A stretch of 51,560 nt of DNA from NCBI GenBank assembly GCA_049279675.1, contig JBAPOP010000129.1:1-51560 (forward strand). Reading direction: 5' to 3'. Both the position numbers and the translations under genes were made by a program. Position 1 is the first letter of the stretch. The number at the start of each line of letters is the position of its first letter. The DNA comes from Palsa-147 sp049279675 (GTDB taxonomy: Bacteria; Acidobacteriota; Terriglobia; Acidiferrales; UBA7541). The notes below the pieces were generated by a model. The model did no database searches and had not been told where the DNA came from. It saw nothing but the letters and a program-made list of their open reading frames with translations. This document shows positions 42,601-51,020 of the stretch, one piece after another.

Positions 42601-43569
42601 GACGTAGATGCGATCGCGCCGCACATGCGCATCCGATATCCCGAGGGAATGAGCTGGCTAGCCGGCGGCACGATGCATCTTTCCGGAACTTCGGATGGAG
42701 CCGTGCTTTCGGGAAACATTCAGGTGGAGCGAGTATTGTTTGCGCCGAACGTCGATTTGGCGACGCTGCTGACGGCATCGCAAGGAAGCGTGCAAGGGCC
42801 GACGACGACCTCGGCGTTCCTTCGTAATCTTCAATTTGATATCGGCGCGGGCACGACTCCGAATGCGCGTATGGAATGGACTGGCGCGCACGTTGAAGTG
42901 GAAGGAACGATGCGCCTGCGCGGAACGTGGGAGCGGCCGATTTTGCTCGGCAACATTCATTTGCTGAACGGCGATATGACCTTTCGCGACAATAAGTACA
43001 CGCTCTCTCGCGGCGACATTATTTTTTCGAATCCGTTCCGGCTGGACCCAACCCTGAACGTCGAAGCAACAACGGTGATCGACCAATACGAAGTCACGCT
43101 CGATTTTACGGGACCCGGCAGCAATCTTTCGCTCGCGTATCGCTCTGATCCGCCTTTGCCCGACTCGGACATCATCGCGCTATTGGCTCTCGGCAGCCCA
43201 GGGACCGAAAGTGCGCTGCGATCTTCTAGCGCGCAAACGACACAGGGCTACGGCGCAACCGCGTTGCTTTCGGAAGCTATTTCAAGTCAACTGGGCGGGC
43301 GGATTGAGCGTCTATTCGGAATCACCAAATTCCGTGTGGATCCGTTCTTGGCGGGGACGGCATCCGAGCAAAACGCAGCGGCGCGGATCACGATCGAAGA
43401 GCAACTCGGGAAAGCCGTGACAGTGACATACAGCACTAACGCCGCGTCGCAGCAGGAGCAGGTGATTCAGGTGGTCTATGCCGTGCGGCGCGACATTTCG
43501 ATCATTGCGCTGCGCGACATCAACGGCACGTTCAGCCTCAGCATCGAATTCACAAAACATTTCAAGTAA
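39622..43569 (+). CDS. tamB: Translocation and assembly module protein TamB
   Basis: 1315 residues; GTG start overlaps the chaperone stop by 4 bases (GTGA). An N-terminal inner-membrane anchor (FGIAIVIAVLVGLGALFFLW) is followed by an AsmA-like region and a very long run of beta strands spanning the periplasm. The C-terminal DUF490 (TamB) domain contains GDMTFRDNKYTLSRGDIIFSNP, LNVEATTVIDQYEVTLDFTGP and SDPPLPDSDIIALLALGSPG. TamB works with TamA in outer-membrane protein insertion and phospholipid transport. E. coli TamB has about 1259 residues. Confidence 0.95.
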   Translation: MKIRWHHWFGIAIVIAVLVGLGALFFLWNGGVLNIWTKHYIAERIEDSTGAKVEIGRVRMRPLRLYFEIDNLTLHGLEDSGMPPLFHADKVQVKARIVSFFGRKVALDELVIERPEVGVHIGPDGKSSIPVPKVPPNQNRPWRERLFDLRVGKLQLIDGSIFYNDAKVPLAVEGDNFDFSLAYEAAAEGNETYAGKLDWQNVNIASHNWVPFHSALSMKFTLGRGAFAIDELKWKFPHSELDMRAELPSFALNNWNFRYHSRFTLADMRTIFRIPPMPDADVETSGSGQLIGGEWKASGHFDAREVDLPYEWFHAGGIETWGDFDLGKNQLVVPQLNARALGGTMQGHLTMGLPHLDFRVESRLRGASLAQVFAALENPDFPVEALHWDSSMDVDSVNTWTGGFLHFRSQGETRWAPPASLASGRIPVTAKIDYDYAQDRLGVMLTKSEISTPTSLLTMDGPLGGIDSGVEVTFHADDLTQWDDFINTIRGTDEEPKRIAARADWKGRVLGPIVGPAFVGHVSGTAVQYDTLSWDSIDGDMDYSPDELRLTNFVARRGHSSATFDLRLQFDNDWNFRRIDPWSFHAQLSRDPIEDLQGLFGTTYPVNGLLSGQFTGGGTRSAPLFDGDLTLEQIDSYGLQFDRLTGQLHVSNDEFQFANGDLRMGAAKIAGHLTYRIDEKQIEFALAGSGIDLGNIPRIQAKMLPIAGTLGFDLHGAGPLLAPKGEGTLQLRNLKLGPAVEGGFDGKITSNGNQLHLDLVSEMSNGTLQGGLNVLLSGEYPVTGQIVTSGFDLDPFVIAGLHLQTLSAHSSVDGELIIGGNLRDMQSMRVIANFSRVMLDYGFVKLQNEGPFRFEYRRNEVTIQQAYLRGADTDFQFSGRMRFDGNRPLNLTLAGRVNLGLAKGLAPLLDAHGAADVRVSVEGTISSPTIIGRVGFQDASAVYDDFPTGLSHVTGEVVFDRSRALFDNVSAQSGGGNLTLRGSVSYGDGPFRFDVDAIAPHMRIRYPEGMSWLAGGTMHLSGTSDGAVLSGNIQVERVLFAPNVDLATLLTASQGSVQGPTTTSAFLRNLQFDIGAGTTPNARMEWTGAHVEVEGTMRLRGTWERPILLGNIHLLNGDMTFRDNKYTLSRGDIIFSNPFRLDPTLNVEATTVIDQYEVTLDFTGPGSNLSLAYRSDPPLPDSDIIALLALGSPGTESALRSSSAQTTQGYGATALLSEAISSQLGGRIERLFGITKFRVDPFLAGTASEQNAAARITIEEQLGKAVTVTYSTNAASQQEQVIQVVYAVRRDISIIALRDINGTFSLSIEFTKHFK

Positions 43570-43572
43570 AGC

Positions 43573-44652
43573 TTAGTCAGGCAGGACGAACAGCGAATCC
43601 GGGTCAAGCCGAACGTGCCATGGGAATGGACGGTCCTTGAATCGCTGCCATTTTTCTTTGAAGACTTCGGCTTGCAATTGAGGCTGGTCGCCGGGTTGAG
43701 GCGCGGAATGCAGCTTCAGATAGAGCGTGATGCGAAACGGCGTCTCGCTCGCTTCCATCACCCAGCACGGAAAAATATTTTCGCCAATCACGTCGGCATT
43801 GCTGCTTTCGAGAAAGTCAATCTGATGGGCGCGGATGCCAACGTGAGCAATAGGTCCCGCGATGGGCTGAGAAACGCGCACGCGGCAGCCCCAGTCTCTA
43901 GCTTCAATCATGCCGCCTGAGACGGCGATCGCGCGCGCGAAATTCTTGCATCCCGTCAGGCGAGCTACTTCGAGAGTCGGCGGCCTGTGAAAGACTTCTT
44001 CCTTCCGTCCGAATGCGGCCACTTCGCCCTTTGTCAGGACTAGCATTTCTGAGCCGAGGCGATAGGCTTCTTCGATGTTGTGCGTCACGACAAGCGACGA
44101 GCCGCGGTACGCCGCGAGCGTGCTGAGAAGTTGATGTTCCACCTGCGAACGCAAATGCGTATCGAGCGCCGATAGCGGCTCGTCGAGTAGGAGAGCATCG
44201 GGTTCGATGGCGAGTGCGCGCGCGAGCGCAACGCGTTGCTGCTCGCCGCCCGATAATTCGCGCGGCAAGCGGCTTTCCAGGCCGGTCAGGTGCAACGTGT
44301 CAATTTGCGTGCGGACTTTGCTGGCTCGCTCGTCCGGCGCGACGCGATCGAGGCCGAACGCAATATTTTCAGCGACAGTCATGTGCGAAAAGAGCGCGTA
44401 GTTCTGAAACAGAAGGCCGATCCGCCGTTGACGGCTTGGCACGTTGATTTTTTTTGCGGAATCGAAAAGGACTCGATCGTTCAGGACAATTCGGCCGCGA
44501 TCCGGTTCGATGAGACCCGCGATACATCGGAGTGTCATCGTCTTGCCAGCTCCCGAAGGCCCGAGGATCGCCAGCGGCCGGGCGCCCGAGGTGAATTCGA
44601 CCGCCAGGGAGTAACTCTCCAGCTGTTTTTCGATGTGAACTTCTAGGCTCAT
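43573..44652 (-). CDS. modC: Molybdate ABC transporter ATP-binding protein
   Basis: 359 residues from ATG 44652, which overlaps the modB stop as ATGA. The open frame runs up to 45072 but that part is the wrong frame of modB. Walker A GPSGAGKT (about 33-40), Q-loop LLFQNYALF, signature LSGGEQQRVALARAL, Walker B LLLDEPLSALD, H-loop VVTHN. The C-terminal third is a molybdate/TOBE-like regulatory domain (GCRVRVSQPIAGPIAHVGIRAHQIDF). Confidence 0.93.
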   Translation of the reverse strand: MSLEVHIEKQLESYSLAVEFTSGARPLAILGPSGAGKTMTLRCIAGLIEPDRGRIVLNDRVLFDSAKKINVPSRQRRIGLLFQNYALFSHMTVAENIAFGLDRVAPDERASKVRTQIDTLHLTGLESRLPRELSGGEQQRVALARALAIEPDALLLDEPLSALDTHLRSQVEHQLLSTLAAYRGSSLVVTHNIEEAYRLGSEMLVLTKGEVAAFGRKEEVFHRPPTLEVARLTGCKNFARAIAVSGGMIEARDWGCRVRVSQPIAGPIAHVGIRAHQIDFLESSNADVIGENIFPCWVMEASETPFRITLYLKLHSAPQPGDQPQLQAEVFKEKWQRFKDRPFPWHVRLDPDSLFVLPD

Positions 44653-45332
44653 CGTGCTTGCCCGACGCGCGCGGCCGATTGCACGTGCGCCCAGTAGTAG
44701 AGGCCGAACAGGAGCGCGAGTGAGATTCCCACGTCGATCAGCGACCAGGAAATTGCGCGAGACATCTCGTTCGATTCGACGGCGAAATAAATTGCCAGCG
44801 GAATTGTTTCTGTGCGGCCCGGAATGTTGCCTGCAAGCATCAGCGTCGCGCCAAATTCTCCGAGAGCGCGCGCAAAGGAAAGAATCGTGCCTGCCAAAAT
44901 TCCCGGCGCCGCGAGCGGCATTGCCACGCGGCGGAAGGCGCGCCATTCGGAAGCGCCGAGCGTTCGAGCAGCATTCATGAGTTCGGGGTCCACTTGCGCC
45001 AACGCGGCGCGTGCCGTGACGTACATGAGAGGAAATGAAACGACCGCTGCGGCGATCACGGTCGCGGGCCACGAGAACACGATGGTCGTTCCCAGTCGAA
45101 GAAGAATTTGGCCTATTGGACCGTTCCTGCCGAAGAGTAGAAGAAGCAGAAATCCAACGACCGTTGGCGGCAAAACGAGCGGAAGCAAAAAGATGCCATC
45201 GAGCACAGCGAAGATCGGTCCGCTGCGACGCTCACGCCACGCGGCCGCAGCGATCCCCACGACGAATGTGATGGCCGTGGCGGTGAGGCTCGTCGCGAGG
45301 GATATCCAGATCGGCGAGAGATCGGATGGCAT
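44649..45332 (-). CDS. modB: Molybdate ABC transporter permease
   Basis: 227 residues, about five membrane helices. The EAA loop that contacts ModC is visible as ELMNAARTLGASEWRAFRRVAMPLAAPGI. PLVLPPTVVGFLLLLLFGRNGPIG is typical of ModB. Nine bases after modA and overlapping modC. Confidence 0.95.
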   Translation of the reverse strand: MPSDLSPIWISLATSLTATAITFVVGIAAAAWRERRSGPIFAVLDGIFLLPLVLPPTVVGFLLLLLFGRNGPIGQILLRLGTTIVFSWPATVIAAAVVSFPLMYVTARAALAQVDPELMNAARTLGASEWRAFRRVAMPLAAPGILAGTILSFARALGEFGATLMLAGNIPGRTETIPLAIYFAVESNEMSRAISWSLIDVGISLALLFGLYYWAHVQSAARVGQAR

Positions 45333-45341
45333 GGAAAGGCG

Positions 45342-46157
45342 TCAGTCGCGAATCGGAGGCGGGCCGAAACCGTACTTGATGAAAATCGGCCGGGCGTCCG
45401 GGCCTCCGATAAATCCTGCGAAATCGCGAGCCGCCGCTTCGTTTTTTGTCGCTTTCAAGACGGCCAGCGGATAGACGATAAGGTCGTGCGAGTCCTCGGG
45501 CGCGATGGCGGCGATGCGAACTTTCTTCGAACCAAGCGCATCGGTGCGATACACGAGGCCCGCATCGGCATTCCCCGTTTCGACGTACGTTAGAACCTGC
45601 CGGACATCCTTTGCGTATACGACCTTGCTCTTGATCGTGTCGAACAGCCCGAGATGCTGAAGCGTCTGCTGCGCATACTCTCCGGCAGGGACGGTTGCAG
45701 CCTCGCCAAGCGCGATCGTTTTCACCGCAGGCTTGGCTAGGTCCGAAAAATCTTTTACCGCGTTGCTGTCCGCCGGCGTGACGAGCACCAAAGCATTTCT
45801 TACGACGTCGTGACGAGTAGCAGTCAGGATCAAGTGTCCGGCCTGAAGCGCATCCATTTGCTTCTCAGCGGCTGAAAAGAAAACGTCGACCGGCGCACCC
45901 TGCTCGATTTGATGCTGGAGCGTGCCAGACCCGCCATAATTGTATGAAATCGTCACATTTAGATGCTTCTCTTCGTATAGTTTCGCGATTTCATCGAGCG
46001 CGTCTTTCAGGCTGATCGCGGCGGAAACGGTCACGGTCACCGGTTCCGATTTCTGAGCGAGCGTCGCGACTGGCACGAACGGGGTGACGACGAGCACGGC
46101 GACAAGGAGCGCGAGAATCGGTCGCGCGAAGAATCGGGGATTTCCAGAGATTTTCAT
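45342..46157 (-). CDS. modA: Molybdate ABC transporter substrate-binding protein
   Basis: 271 residues from ATG 46157, preceded by GGAGG at 7-8 bases; six more codons are open. Signal peptide (ARPILALLVAVLVVTPFVPVATLA). Periplasmic binding fold with oxyanion-binding VSAAISLKDALDEIAKLYEE near the mature start, YNYGGSGTLQHQIEQGAPVDVFFSAAEKQMD, and TGNADAGLVYRTDA. First gene of modABC, supplying molybdenum (or tungsten) for molybdopterin enzymes. Confidence 0.95.
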   Translation of the reverse strand: MKISGNPRFFARPILALLVAVLVVTPFVPVATLAQKSEPVTVTVSAAISLKDALDEIAKLYEEKHLNVTISYNYGGSGTLQHQIEQGAPVDVFFSAAEKQMDALQAGHLILTATRHDVVRNALVLVTPADSNAVKDFSDLAKPAVKTIALGEAATVPAGEYAQQTLQHLGLFDTIKSKVVYAKDVRQVLTYVETGNADAGLVYRTDALGSKKVRIAAIAPEDSHDLIVYPLAVLKATKNEAAARDFAGFIGGPDARPIFIKYGFGPPPIRD

Positions 46158-46290
46158 AAAGATTACCTCCGCCAATGGCCGTTCATCTTAGCCGATGCGA
46201 GGGAAGCGCGTCATGAACTGATTTTGGCCGGCGCGTAGCTGCGGGCGTAACTTCTGATACGATGGCGCGCCGAATTTTCGGCGTTGCAAT

Positions 46291-47718
46291 ATGGCTGCTC
46301 CTTCGACACCTCCACAATCCATCGCCGACCGCGAAGCCGGACTACACCGCCAACTGGGTTCGCGGCAGCTTTCGATGATCGCGCTCGGTGGCGCGATCGG
46401 CACCGGCCTATTTCTAGGCAGCGCCGTTTCGGTTCGTGTTGCTGGACCGGGAGTGATTCTGAGTTACGGCGTGGGCGGGTTGATTGCGCTCGCGCTGATG
46501 TGGGCTCTTGCCGAGATGACCGTTGTTCATCCGGTGGCCGGGTCGTTTGGAGTTTTTGCGGAGATTTATCTCCATCCGTGGGCGGGATTCGCGCTGCGTT
46601 ATTCGTACTGGTTTGCGCAGTCCGTAGCAATCGGCAGCGAACTCGTGGCTGTCTCCATTTACTGCCGCTACTGGGCGCCGGGAGTTCCGGCGTGGATCTG
46701 GATCATACTGTTTTCCGCGGCGATGATTTACATCAACGCGCGCAACGTCGGAAGCTTCGGATCAATCGAATATTGGTTCGCGTTATTGAAAGTGACGACG
46801 ATTTTTGTGTTTCTCATCCTGGGCACGGCGCTCATTTTCGGAATCGGCTATCACCCGATCGGCACGCACAACTATACGGCGTTCGGCGGATTTCTCCCGC
46901 ACGGATGGACCGGAGTAATCCTTGGCGTGGCGATCGCGATATTCAGCTACCTGGGATTGGAGGTAGTTTCCGTCGCGGCCGGCGAAGCAAGCCATCCGGA
47001 AGTTGCGGTGCCTCGTGCGATGCGCTGGACGCTCGCACGTCTCGCGCTTTTCTATATCGGCGGGATGGCCATTCTGGTTGGCGTGATGCCGTGGACGCAA
47101 GCCGGGCTCGCGGAAAGCCCGTTCGTACGCGTATTTCAGGCGACTGGGATTCCGTTCGCCGGCGCAATTATGAATTTCGTCGTGCTCACCGCAGCGCTTT
47201 CGAGTGTGAATGCAGATTTATATCTCACTACGCGGATGCTCTTCTCGCTTTCACGCGGAGGCTACGCGCCGGAATTCCTCGGCAGGCTGAACGCAAAAGG
47301 CGTGCCGCTGGCCGCGCTGATGATTTCAAGCGTCGGCATGATCATCGCGCTAATCCTCGATCTGCGATTTCAAGAGAGTGCATTTCTCTACACGCTCGGG
47401 GCTTCGTTCTTCGGCGGACTTTTCGGCTGGGGGATGATTTTCGTCACGCATCTTGCATTCCGGCGCCGCTACGAGAAGAACGGCGGCTCGGTTCCGATGC
47501 GCTTCGCGCCGCGTGGGCCGTGGTCGTCGCTCGCTGGGATGCTGGCACTCCTGGGAGTGTTGATATCGACGTGGTGGATTCCCGGCATGAAGATCACAAT
47601 CCTGGCGGGATTGCCTTGGCTCGCATTCATCACTCTGTGCTATTTTCTTTGGAAACGCACAAACCGAGATCGCATAGCTCCCCGGCGCAATGGCGGCCAA
47701 CCGTCCGACGGAGCTTGA
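46291..47718 (+). CDS. Amino-acid permease (APC superfamily)
   Basis: 475 residues, about twelve membrane helices. The first helix has the APC signature LGSRQLSMIALGGAIGTGLFLGSA (about 22-45), and later GVAIAIFSYLGLEVVSVAAGEASHPEVAVPRAM is typical of the AAT family (aromatic, GABA, proline and related). Proton-coupled uptake of an amino acid; specificity unknown. Followed 10 bp later by a kynureninase-like gene, which hints at tryptophan or kynurenine use. Confidence 0.92.
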   Translation: MAAPSTPPQSIADREAGLHRQLGSRQLSMIALGGAIGTGLFLGSAVSVRVAGPGVILSYGVGGLIALALMWALAEMTVVHPVAGSFGVFAEIYLHPWAGFALRYSYWFAQSVAIGSELVAVSIYCRYWAPGVPAWIWIILFSAAMIYINARNVGSFGSIEYWFALLKVTTIFVFLILGTALIFGIGYHPIGTHNYTAFGGFLPHGWTGVILGVAIAIFSYLGLEVVSVAAGEASHPEVAVPRAMRWTLARLALFYIGGMAILVGVMPWTQAGLAESPFVRVFQATGIPFAGAIMNFVVLTAALSSVNADLYLTTRMLFSLSRGGYAPEFLGRLNAKGVPLAALMISSVGMIIALILDLRFQESAFLYTLGASFFGGLFGWGMIFVTHLAFRRRYEKNGGSVPMRFAPRGPWSSLAGMLALLGVLISTWWIPGMKITILAGLPWLAFITLCYFLWKRTNRDRIAPRRNGGQPSDGA

Positions 47719-47728
47719 GGAAATCGAA

Positions 47729-48904
47729 ATGGATGAACTGCTGAAGTGGCGCGAAGAATTTCCGATTCTCGAGACCTCGACCTATCTAATCAGCAATTCA
47801 CTCGGCGCCATGCCACGCGATGTTTACCAGCGCATGCACGATTATGGTGACGCGTGGGGGATCCGCGGCGTGCGCGCCTGGGAAGAAGGCTGGTGGGACA
47901 TGGCGGTGAACGTCGGCGACAAGATCGGAGCGCTCATCGGCGCAGGCCCCGGCGAGATTTCGCTACATCAGAACGTGACGTTGACGCAGGCCATCATTTC
48001 CTCGTGCTTCGATTTTTCGGGTCCGAGAAACAAAGTGGTTCTCGTGGACCTCGAGTTTCCATCGATCGTTTATTTCTACATGGAGCAGCAGAGGCGCGGC
48101 GCGCGCATCGAAATGCTGAAGAGCGAAGACGGAATACATGCGCCGCTCGAGAAAGTTCTCGCCGCGATTGATGAGACGACGCTTCTCGTGCCGATATCGC
48201 TCGTGCTGTTCCGTAGCGCAGCGATTGTAGATGCGCGCGCGATTGTCGAAAAGGCACACCGCGTCGGCGCACTCGTGATTCTCGATTGCTTTCAGGCGGC
48301 CGGTACGCTGCCCATTGACGTGCACGCGCTCAATGTAGATTTCGCCGTCGGAGGCTGCTTGAAATGGCTCTGCGGCGGACCGGGCGTTGCCTACCTCTAC
48401 GCGCGTTCCGATCTGCGCAAGACTCTTTCACCGATGATTACGGGCTGGAGCGCGCACCGGCGGCCTTTCAATTTCGAAGTCGGTCCAGTCGATTTGCGCG
48501 ACGATAGTTTTCGTTTTCTCAACGGCACGCCCCACATTCCGGCGTTGTACGCGTGCCAACCGGGGCTCGAAATTTTGGCGAATATCGGAATCGAGCGAAT
48601 TCGCGAGAAATCGAAGCGGCAGACGCAGCGGTTGATGGACGGCGCGCTCGCGCGAGGATGGCGGGTCAACTCGCCGCGCGATGCAGCCGAGCGAGGCGGA
48701 ACGATCTCCGTGGATTGCCCGCACGCGATGGCCGTGAAGAGCGAGTTGATCGCGCGCAACATTCTCGTGGATTACCGCCCAGCCGCAGGAGTGCGCCTCT
48801 CGCCGCATTTCTATAATCGCGACGAAGAAATTGATTTTGCGCTGGCGCAGATGGAAGAAATTCTCGCGACGCGCGGATGGGAGAGGCACTTGCAGCACGC
48901 CTGA
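47729..48904 (+). CDS. Kynureninase-like PLP enzyme (aminotransferase class V fold)
   Basis: 391 residues from ATG 47729 (GAGGAAA upstream); the open frame starts 13 codons earlier inside the permease. Fold type I PLP enzyme with TYLISNSLGAMPRDV near residue 20, VILDCFQAAGTLPIDVHALNVDFAVGG (cofactor Asp) and the Schiff-base Lys in GGCLKWLCGGPGVAYLY, a context similar to bacterial kynureninases. It would cleave kynurenine to anthranilate and alanine. Other kyn genes are absent, so a related hydrolase or lyase is possible. Confidence 0.78.
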   Translation: MDELLKWREEFPILETSTYLISNSLGAMPRDVYQRMHDYGDAWGIRGVRAWEEGWWDMAVNVGDKIGALIGAGPGEISLHQNVTLTQAIISSCFDFSGPRNKVVLVDLEFPSIVYFYMEQQRRGARIEMLKSEDGIHAPLEKVLAAIDETTLLVPISLVLFRSAAIVDARAIVEKAHRVGALVILDCFQAAGTLPIDVHALNVDFAVGGCLKWLCGGPGVAYLYARSDLRKTLSPMITGWSAHRRPFNFEVGPVDLRDDSFRFLNGTPHIPALYACQPGLEILANIGIERIREKSKRQTQRLMDGALARGWRVNSPRDAAERGGTISVDCPHAMAVKSELIARNILVDYRPAAGVRLSPHFYNRDEEIDFALAQMEEILATRGWERHLQHA

Positions 48905-48921
48905 GAGGTGGCCGCGCCTCG

Positions 48922-49665
48922 ATGAACCCCGTCGCCCCCGAACTCTCGATCGTCATTCCCTCGTACAACGAGGAAGCACGCCTTCCACGAAGCTTCGAGA
49001 GGATTCGCGCCTATGTCGCGAAACATCACCCCGATGCTGAGGTGATTGTGGTGGACGACGGGTCGAAGGATGGAACGGCGCAGGTGGTGGAGCAATGGCG
49101 GCGCGAATGGCCCGCGCTGCGTCTTGTGCCGAACGGCGAAAATCGCGGGAAGGGCTACAGTGTGCGGCACGGAATGCTGGAAGCGCGCGGCCGAATGGCG
49201 TTATTTACGGATGCAGACCTTTCCGCGCCGATCGACGAAGCGGATAAGCTGCTCGACGCGCTGCGCGATGCCGACGTAGCTTTCGGCTCTCGAGCGATGG
49301 ACCGCGAATTGATTTCTGTGCATCAATCGCGGTTTCGCGAAATCGCTGGAATTATTTTCAATCGCTGCGTCCGCATCTTCACTGGGCTTTCCTTCGAAGA
49401 CACGCAATGCGGCTTTAAGGCGTTCCGATTAGACCGCTCGCGAATCATTTTTGAGCAACAGCGCGTGGAACGATTCGGATTCGATCCGGAAATCCTGTTC
49501 CTTGCCAAACGTCACGGTTTACGCGCCGTCGAAGTGCCCGTGCGATGGGCGCACGATCCGGCGACGAAGGTTCACGTCTTCCGCGACAGCCTTCACATGT
49601 TCTGGGATCTGGTGGTGATCCGTTGGAATGCGATCATCGGCCGGTATCCGAAGCGCCGCTCATGA
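48922..49665 (+). CDS. Family 2 glycosyltransferase, dolichyl-phosphate glucosyltransferase-like
   Basis: 247 residues from ATG 48922; 15 more codons overlap the previous gene. GT-A fold: SIVIPSYNEEARLPRSFERI at the start, VIVVDDGSKDGT, LVPNGENRGKGYSVRHGML, metal site FTDADLSAPI, and EDTQCGFKAFR. The order matches Alg5/DPM-like enzymes that move a sugar from a nucleotide donor to a polyprenyl phosphate. No membrane helix in the C-terminus, so probably peripheral. The uppS gene for the lipid carrier lies 1.8 kb away. Confidence 0.9.
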   Translation: MNPVAPELSIVIPSYNEEARLPRSFERIRAYVAKHHPDAEVIVVDDGSKDGTAQVVEQWRREWPALRLVPNGENRGKGYSVRHGMLEARGRMALFTDADLSAPIDEADKLLDALRDADVAFGSRAMDRELISVHQSRFREIAGIIFNRCVRIFTGLSFEDTQCGFKAFRLDRSRIIFEQQRVERFGFDPEILFLAKRHGLRAVEVPVRWAHDPATKVHVFRDSLHMFWDLVVIRWNAIIGRYPKRRS

Positions 49666-49677
49666 ACCGCCCCGAGA

Positions 49678-50235
49678 TTATTTCTCTTTTTTCGCGGTCG
49701 GCGGCAGCAATCCATTCATGCGCAGATACATCGCCGCGATCGAATAGTGGTCCGCGAATTCGGCGGATACGGTCACCATCAAGCCTCCGCGCGAGATCGT
49801 GCGGCCGCCGAAGAACGGAAGAGTCTCGCCGAGATTCGAATCATCCAGATTCGCGAGGTTGGCCGTGCAGAAGTCATAGGAGGCTTTGAGTGCGGCGAGG
49901 AGCTTGTCCTTGCCGTCCGTGTCCGTGAGTTTCATATCAGGCCGAGCGGCGCCCGAGAGTCTCGAACAAAAGAAATAGTTGCCCGACGTCGCGTGGACGA
50001 CGAGATGTGCGAACGTCATTTGTTGCGGCGTCGGCTGATATGAATATTTGTCGGCGGGCATTTCGTCGGCAGCGGCGACCATGTTCTTGGCGCTATCGGC
50101 GAGATCGCTCCTCAGGTGATTCGAGATGGGATTCGTTTCGATCTTGGGTGCGGGCGCCGGTGCAGGAGCTTGTTGGGCGAAGACGGGCATCGCGAAGCAC
50201 AGGATCGCGCCGGCAATTGTGATTCGGTAGCTCAT
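49678..50235 (-). CDS. Exported DinB-superfamily protein
   Basis: 185 residues from ATG 50235 (GGAGG at 8 bases); the frame is open 20 codons further. Signal peptide (ITIAGAILCFAMPVFAQ) then an Ala/Pro linker. Four-helix DinB-like bundle: LADSAKNMVAAADEMPADKYSYQPTPQQMTFAHLVVHATSGNYFFCS and later VTVSAEFADHYSIAAMYLRMNGLLP. His residues that hold metal in DinB proteins are seen at AHLVVH and DHYS. Function unknown. Confidence 0.85.
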   Translation of the reverse strand: MSYRITIAGAILCFAMPVFAQQAPAPAPAPKIETNPISNHLRSDLADSAKNMVAAADEMPADKYSYQPTPQQMTFAHLVVHATSGNYFFCSRLSGAARPDMKLTDTDGKDKLLAALKASYDFCTANLANLDDSNLGETLPFFGGRTISRGGLMVTVSAEFADHYSIAAMYLRMNGLLPPTAKKEK

Positions 50236-50349
50236 GTCAATTTCCTCCTGTCCAAATGGCGCGCTGAGAATATGCCTGCTTGGGCAGGACGACAAGAGAA
50301 TTGAGGTGAATGAAACTGCTGATAGCGCAAGCGTTTGCGGCAGGGCGCT

Positions 50350-50398
50350 GTACTTTACGTCACAAAGTACTTGACAGACCCCAAACTTGCGCTATTCT
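50350..50398 (+). promoter_or_regulatory. Promoter with inverted-repeat operator for the membrane protein/regulator pair
   Basis: GTACTTT (50350-50356) and AAAGTAC (50364-50370) form a 7-bp inverted repeat with a 7-base spacer. It is immediately followed by a consensus -35 TTGACA (50371-50376), a 16-bp spacer and TATTCT (50393-50398). Transcription would begin almost at the ATG (50406). A protein on the inverted repeat would sit against the -35, consistent with repression by the co-encoded winged-helix regulator. Confidence 0.65.
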
Positions 50399-50405
50399 TA
50401 TCTCG

Positions 50406-51020
50406 ATGTTGAACACAAATCCACGCGACCCGCGTTTCTCCAAACCTGTCGCTCTCGATGATCACGCGCGAGATAACTTGCGATTTATCCGCGAGACGAT
50501 GGAGCGTGCGTCCTCGTTCACAGCCGTTCCGGGCTGGGGTGGTGTGGCCATCGGCATTACGGCTGCCGGCGCGGCTGTGGTTGCATCGCGTCAGCAAGCC
50601 GCGTACGCCTGGCTGATTACGTGGCTCGCCGAAGCATCTGTTGCGTTCGCGATCGCTGCCTGGAGCATGGCTTCGAAAGCCCGACAAGCTAATGTTCCTC
50701 TGCTCGCGGGGCCGGGCCGCAAGTTCGCGCTGAGTTTTGCGCCGCCGATGTTCGCTGGCGCGCTGTTGACCGTCGTTCTATTTCACGCTGGCCAAATCGG
50801 TGTGATCCCTGGCGTCTGGCTTTTGCTTTATGGCACTGCCGTCGTCGTGGGCGGAGCGTTTTCGATTCGAATCGTGCCACTTCTGGGGCTTTGCTTCATG
50901 GTTCTCGGCACGGTCGCGCTCTTCTCTCCTGCAGCGTGGGGAAATGCGCTGCTGGCGGCGGGATTCGGCGGGTTACACATTATTTTCGGAGCGATTATCG
51001 CGAGGAATTATGGCGGATAA
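50406..51020 (+). CDS. Multi-pass membrane protein of unknown function
   Basis: 204 residues from ATG 50406; earlier in-frame starts lie upstream of the promoter. A soluble N-terminus (DDHARDNLRFIRETMERASSFTAVPG) is followed by about five or six helices (GGVAIGITAAGAAVVA, AYAWLITWLAEASVAFAIAAWSM, FAPPMFAGALLTVVLF, GVWLLLYGTAVVVGG, PLLGLCFMVLGTVALF, NALLAAGFGGLHIIFGAIIA). Its stop overlaps the next start by 11 bases. The gene pair (membrane protein then winged-helix regulator) is common in acidobacteria, but its purpose is unknown. Confidence 0.82.
   Translation: MLNTNPRDPRFSKPVALDDHARDNLRFIRETMERASSFTAVPGWGGVAIGITAAGAAVVASRQQAAYAWLITWLAEASVAFAIAAWSMASKARQANVPLLAGPGRKFALSFAPPMFAGALLTVVLFHAGQIGVIPGVWLLLYGTAVVVGGAFSIRIVPLLGLCFMVLGTVALFSPAAWGNALLAAGFGGLHIIFGAIIARNYGG

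Noticed and set aside
44653..45072. N-terminal extension of modC (140 extra residues)
   Set aside because: This stretch is the wrong frame of modB; the ATGA overlap at 44649-44652 marks the real start.
46284..47744. 486-residue open frame parallel to the permease
   Set aside because: Shadow of the permease in another frame; the 46291 frame has the APC signature and twelve helices.
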